A stretch of DNA of 64,000 nt from NCBI GenBank assembly GCA_007695035.1, contig REEO01000041.1, forward strand, positions 1 to 64,000, in the 5' to 3' direction. Under the pieces are notes generated by a model. It had not been told where the DNA came from. It did not search any database and saw only the letters and a list, made by a program, of their open reading frames with translations. The position numbers and the translations under genes were made by a program. This DNA comes from Saprospirales bacterium. Its GTDB lineage: Bacteria; Bacteroidota; Bacteroidia; Chitinophagales; Saprospiraceae. Shown here piece by piece: positions 61,466-64,000 of the stretch (the first letter of the stretch is position 1; each line of letters starts with the position of its first letter).

Positions 61466-64000
61466 ATGTCTGGCGATGGTCATTTCAAATTGTTACTTAA
61501 ATCAATGCAAGTAATTGCTTTGGCATTTGCCCTAATGATATTCACACCCCTTATAACCTTTTCTCAAGCTATTTTTGTGGATCATTCTGCAGACGGCTCC
61601 AATGATGGCACTTCCTGGGAAGATGCATATTTCGACCTGCAAGATGCCTTACAGGTGGCAGTATTTGGGGATGAAATTTGGGTGGCCGGGGGTACTTATT
61701 ACCCCACCTCTAATGAAGGAGATCGTTCAGCCAGATTTGTTTTGCCTGATGGTGTGACATTACTGGGGGGGTTCGGAGGCTTTGAAGAAAATTCATCTGA
61801 TCGAAACATTGGCTTATTTAGAACCACACTAAGCGGCGATATTACTAGGACGGGCTCGCTTTACGGGAATTCTCATACCATACTCGATATATCCCATACC
61901 AACAGTGAATCATTGGTGGATGGGTTTACAATTTTTGGTGGAAATGCGGAAATAATTGCTGCCGATGGTTATCCCAGAAACAATTCTGGAGGTGGAATTT
62001 ATAACAATGGAGGAAGTGCAACCATCGCAAATTGCGTAATATCCGGTAATTCAGCCAATCAGGGCGCCGGTATGACAAATGTAAACGCGGCCAATATTTA
62101 CATGGTCAACACTGTGTTTAGGGACAACAAAGTAATCCTTCCCGGTGGCGGTGGGGGATTGTTGAATGCCGATGATTCACGTCTTGAGATTGTTAACTGT
62201 ACTTTTGAAGGGAATTCCTCTCAAACCACGGGAGGTGCTATTCTCAACCTGAACAATTCCGACCTGTATATTGAACAATCCGATTTTCTGAACAACGTGG
62301 CTATCAATGGTGCTGCTATTTATTGTTTTCTAAACTCCCGGCTAGAAATATCGAGGTCTGTTTTCCAGGGCAATCGTGCTATTGCTTTCGGAGGTGTAAT
62401 AGCTTCTGTTTTACATAATCAAATACACATCGACAATTCTGTCATTACCGGAAACATAGCGAAAAATGGTGGGACATTCTACGGGGAAAAAAGTCATTTT
62501 GACCTGTACAACATTACAGCAATTGGAAATGCTGCTCATGCAAAAGGGGGCCTTGTTTTTGACCAACTAAACTCTACCTTCAATTTTTACAACAGCATCC
62601 TTTGGGAAAACAAATTGGGTGATACCGACTCTCCACCATCGGAATTTTTCTACAGTGCCGGGGATAACACCACTCTTGGATTTTATCAATCCATTGTTCA
62701 GGGCTCCGGAGGCAGTGATGATTGGAATTTAGAGGGAGCTATTGATGGGGGTGGCAATCGCGATTTCGATCCCAAACTGGTCGCAAGCATAAATTCTATT
62801 CACGCACCTTCTACTTATGGTGATTTTCGACTCACGGAATGCTCTCCTGCTGTTAATTTTGGCAGCAATGACTACACAGATGGAATTTCTTCAGTGGACA
62901 TTGAAGGCAATGACCGGATTATTGATGGGATTGTCGATATGGGTGCGTATGAGTTTGATGAGGAAGTTCCACCTCCTGAGATTTCATGCCAAGAAATTGC
63001 TATACAATTGGAGGCCAATGGAAATATGTCCCTCCCTGTCAATGACCTCTTTGTGGTTATTGATTCCTGCGGTCCGGTAGAAGGTCAGATATTCGGTATG
63101 GATTCTATTGTGCTTGATTGTTCCAACATCGGCATTAATTATTTTACCGTCTATGCAAAGGACCTCTTCTCAGAAAAAGCTGATTCCTGCGAACTCAGCC
63201 TGGAAGTGTTGGAACCTACCTATCGCTTTATCATCAATGGAATAGAAGTACATCCCGGTGATGAGATCACTTTTTGCCCCGGAATTCCATTGAACCTGGC
63301 AATGCATAACACTATGGCCAAATCCGCACCAATAATATCCGATTTCAGACTCGGTATGGAAACTGTGCACGAGGATATAGTGCTGGATTATGAAGATTAC
63401 TACTTTGAGTTTTTAAAAGAGGAGGAAGGTCTTTATCCACTTACTTTTCTCTCCATTGAGGATGCAAATGGCTGTGCGTTGGGGGAAGATCACGCCTCTC
63501 AATACTTTTTCTTCATCAATATCGAATTCTCTGCGGATACCACTTTACTAACAAACAAGCTCTGCAGAGGGGATTTTTTCAGAGGTAGAATGATCAGCAG
63601 TGATACGGTATTCTACAGCACATACTACAATCTAAAGGGCTGCGACAGCATTGTTATTGAGAATATTGAGGTGTTTGATTCACCGAAGCTAACCTTAGAG
63701 GCTGACAGTGTGATTTGCAGTGGATCATACGCTGAAATTACCGCCCCGGAAGGCTTTATTTCTTACGAATGGGACAAAAACCCTGAGGATGTCAGACAAA
63801 TTCAGGTTTACACTGGTGGATTTTTTAGCATCACAGCCCGGGACGAGTTCGGCTGTCAATTTGAAGAGGATATTTTCATTCTGGAGCCAAACCCCATTGA
63901 TGCTAAATTCAACGTACAGCCTGCTACATGCCCCAGTTCGGAGGATGGAGTTATTCAACTAGAATGGATTTCCCTGGACGATGGAGATTTTGTATTCTCT
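61466..64000 (+). CDS. Secreted parallel beta-helix protein with choice-of-anchor Q-like end (partial, runs off window)
   Basis: An open frame of 845 codons that has no stop before the window edge, so the 3' part is missing. The ATG at 61466 gives a lysine-containing n-region and a hydrophobic signal (IALAFALMIFTPLITF); the ATG at 61505 is an in-frame alternative. Residues about 35-500 are right-handed beta-helix repeats rich in Asn and Gly (NNSGGGIYNNGGSA, GNSANQGAGM, NCTFEGNSSQTTGGAI), ending in DGIVDMGAYEF, a choice-of-anchor Q hallmark. Further Ig/PKD-like, cysteine-containing segments follow (SADTTLL, KGCDSIVIENI). It is probably a surface or secreted adhesin-like protein exported by a Bacteroidota-type system. 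Confidence 0.85.
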   Translation, partial: MSGDGHFKLLLKSMQVIALAFALMIFTPLITFSQAIFVDHSADGSNDGTSWEDAYFDLQDALQVAVFGDEIWVAGGTYYPTSNEGDRSARFVLPDGVTLLGGFGGFEENSSDRNIGLFRTTLSGDITRTGSLYGNSHTILDISHTNSESLVDGFTIFGGNAEIIAADGYPRNNSGGGIYNNGGSATIANCVISGNSANQGAGMTNVNAANIYMVNTVFRDNKVILPGGGGGLLNADDSRLEIVNCTFEGNSSQTTGGAILNLNNSDLYIEQSDFLNNVAINGAAIYCFLNSRLEISRSVFQGNRAIAFGGVIASVLHNQIHIDNSVITGNIAKNGGTFYGEKSHFDLYNITAIGNAAHAKGGLVFDQLNSTFNFYNSILWENKLGDTDSPPSEFFYSAGDNTTLGFYQSIVQGSGGSDDWNLEGAIDGGGNRDFDPKLVASINSIHAPSTYGDFRLTECSPAVNFGSNDYTDGISSVDIEGNDRIIDGIVDMGAYEFDEEVPPPEISCQEIAIQLEANGNMSLPVNDLFVVIDSCGPVEGQIFGMDSIVLDCSNIGINYFTVYAKDLFSEKADSCELSLEVLEPTYRFIINGIEVHPGDEITFCPGIPLNLAMHNTMAKSAPIISDFRLGMETVHEDIVLDYEDYYFEFLKEEEGLYPLTFLSIEDANGCALGEDHASQYFFFINIEFSADTTLLTNKLCRGDFFRGRMISSDTVFYSTYYNLKGCDSIVIENIEVFDSPKLTLEADSVICSGSYAEITAPEGFISYEWDKNPEDVRQIQVYTGGFFSITARDEFGCQFEEDIFILEPNPIDAKFNVQPATCPSSEDGVIQLEWISLDDGDFVFS

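Noticed and set aside
1-64000. CRISPR array, prophage, integrase, transposase or rRNA operon
   Set aside because: No regularly spaced repeats, no recombinase or phage structural genes and no rRNA-like conserved sequence were seen.

Overview
The window looks like a chromosomal segment of a Bacteroidota bacterium, most plausibly a Saprospiria-like aerobe. This rests on a SusC/SusD pair, a fused CcoN-CcoO cbb3 oxidase, cyclophilin lipoproteins, an HU gene, and repeated use of the Bacteroidota promoter element TAnnTTTG in place of sigma70 boxes or strong Shine-Dalgarno sites. I see no rRNA, convincing tRNA, CRISPR array, prophage or insertion sequence. The taxonomic guess is inference.

Region by region. 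1-10.9 kb: a cbb3 cytochrome oxidase locus. ccoI (copper P-type ATPase) sits behind a perfect FNR/CRP-type box. After a convergent aldehyde dehydrogenase come ccoS-ccoNO-ccoQ-ccoP-ccoG-ccoH and a DsbD_2-type membrane gene, closed by a terminator. 10.9-13.6 kb: a decayed thioredoxin-like fragment, a fluoride channel, a gene-poor stretch with dispersed repeats, and a two-module VOC protein. 14-19.1 kb: a minus-strand xanthine dehydrogenase operon (xdhA-xdhB-membrane protein-xdhC) with overlapping genes. 19.3-27.5 kb: a secreted lipase, membrane proteins, a frameshifted PAP2 phosphatase, an EamA exporter, a JmjC/cupin protein, two cyclophilin lipoproteins and a non-catalytic M16 protein. 27.9-33.3 kb: mreB-mreC-mreD-PBP2 (cell shape), then folA and a DCC-family protein. 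33.5-40.3 kb: a large three-part outer membrane protein, a broken outer membrane protein gene, TerC, a DUF3108-like protein, a MarR regulator and a lipoprotein. 40.6-47.9 kb: a glutamate-cysteine ligase-like/CBS fusion, aconitase, a very-long-chain type acyl-CoA dehydrogenase, HU and a tiny lipoprotein. 48.1-52.6 kb: a YejABE-like peptide ABC importer without ATPase genes. 52.8-55.6 kb: a TIGR01777 epimerase-like protein and an eRF1-like (baeRF/Balon-type) protein. 56-64 kb: SusC, SusD and a Calx-beta-like lipoprotein, then a secreted beta-helix protein that runs off the window end.

Most of the window is ordinary core genome. The leads I consider strongest are the eRF1-like putative ribosome hibernation factor, the uncharacterised membrane protein embedded in the xdh operon, the three-part pseudo-peptidase/propeller/barrel protein, the ligase-CBS fusion with a palindrome at its promoter, and the FNR-box-driven oxidase locus. 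I did not find a clear self-contained new system. Assignments come from reading motifs by eye, without database searches.
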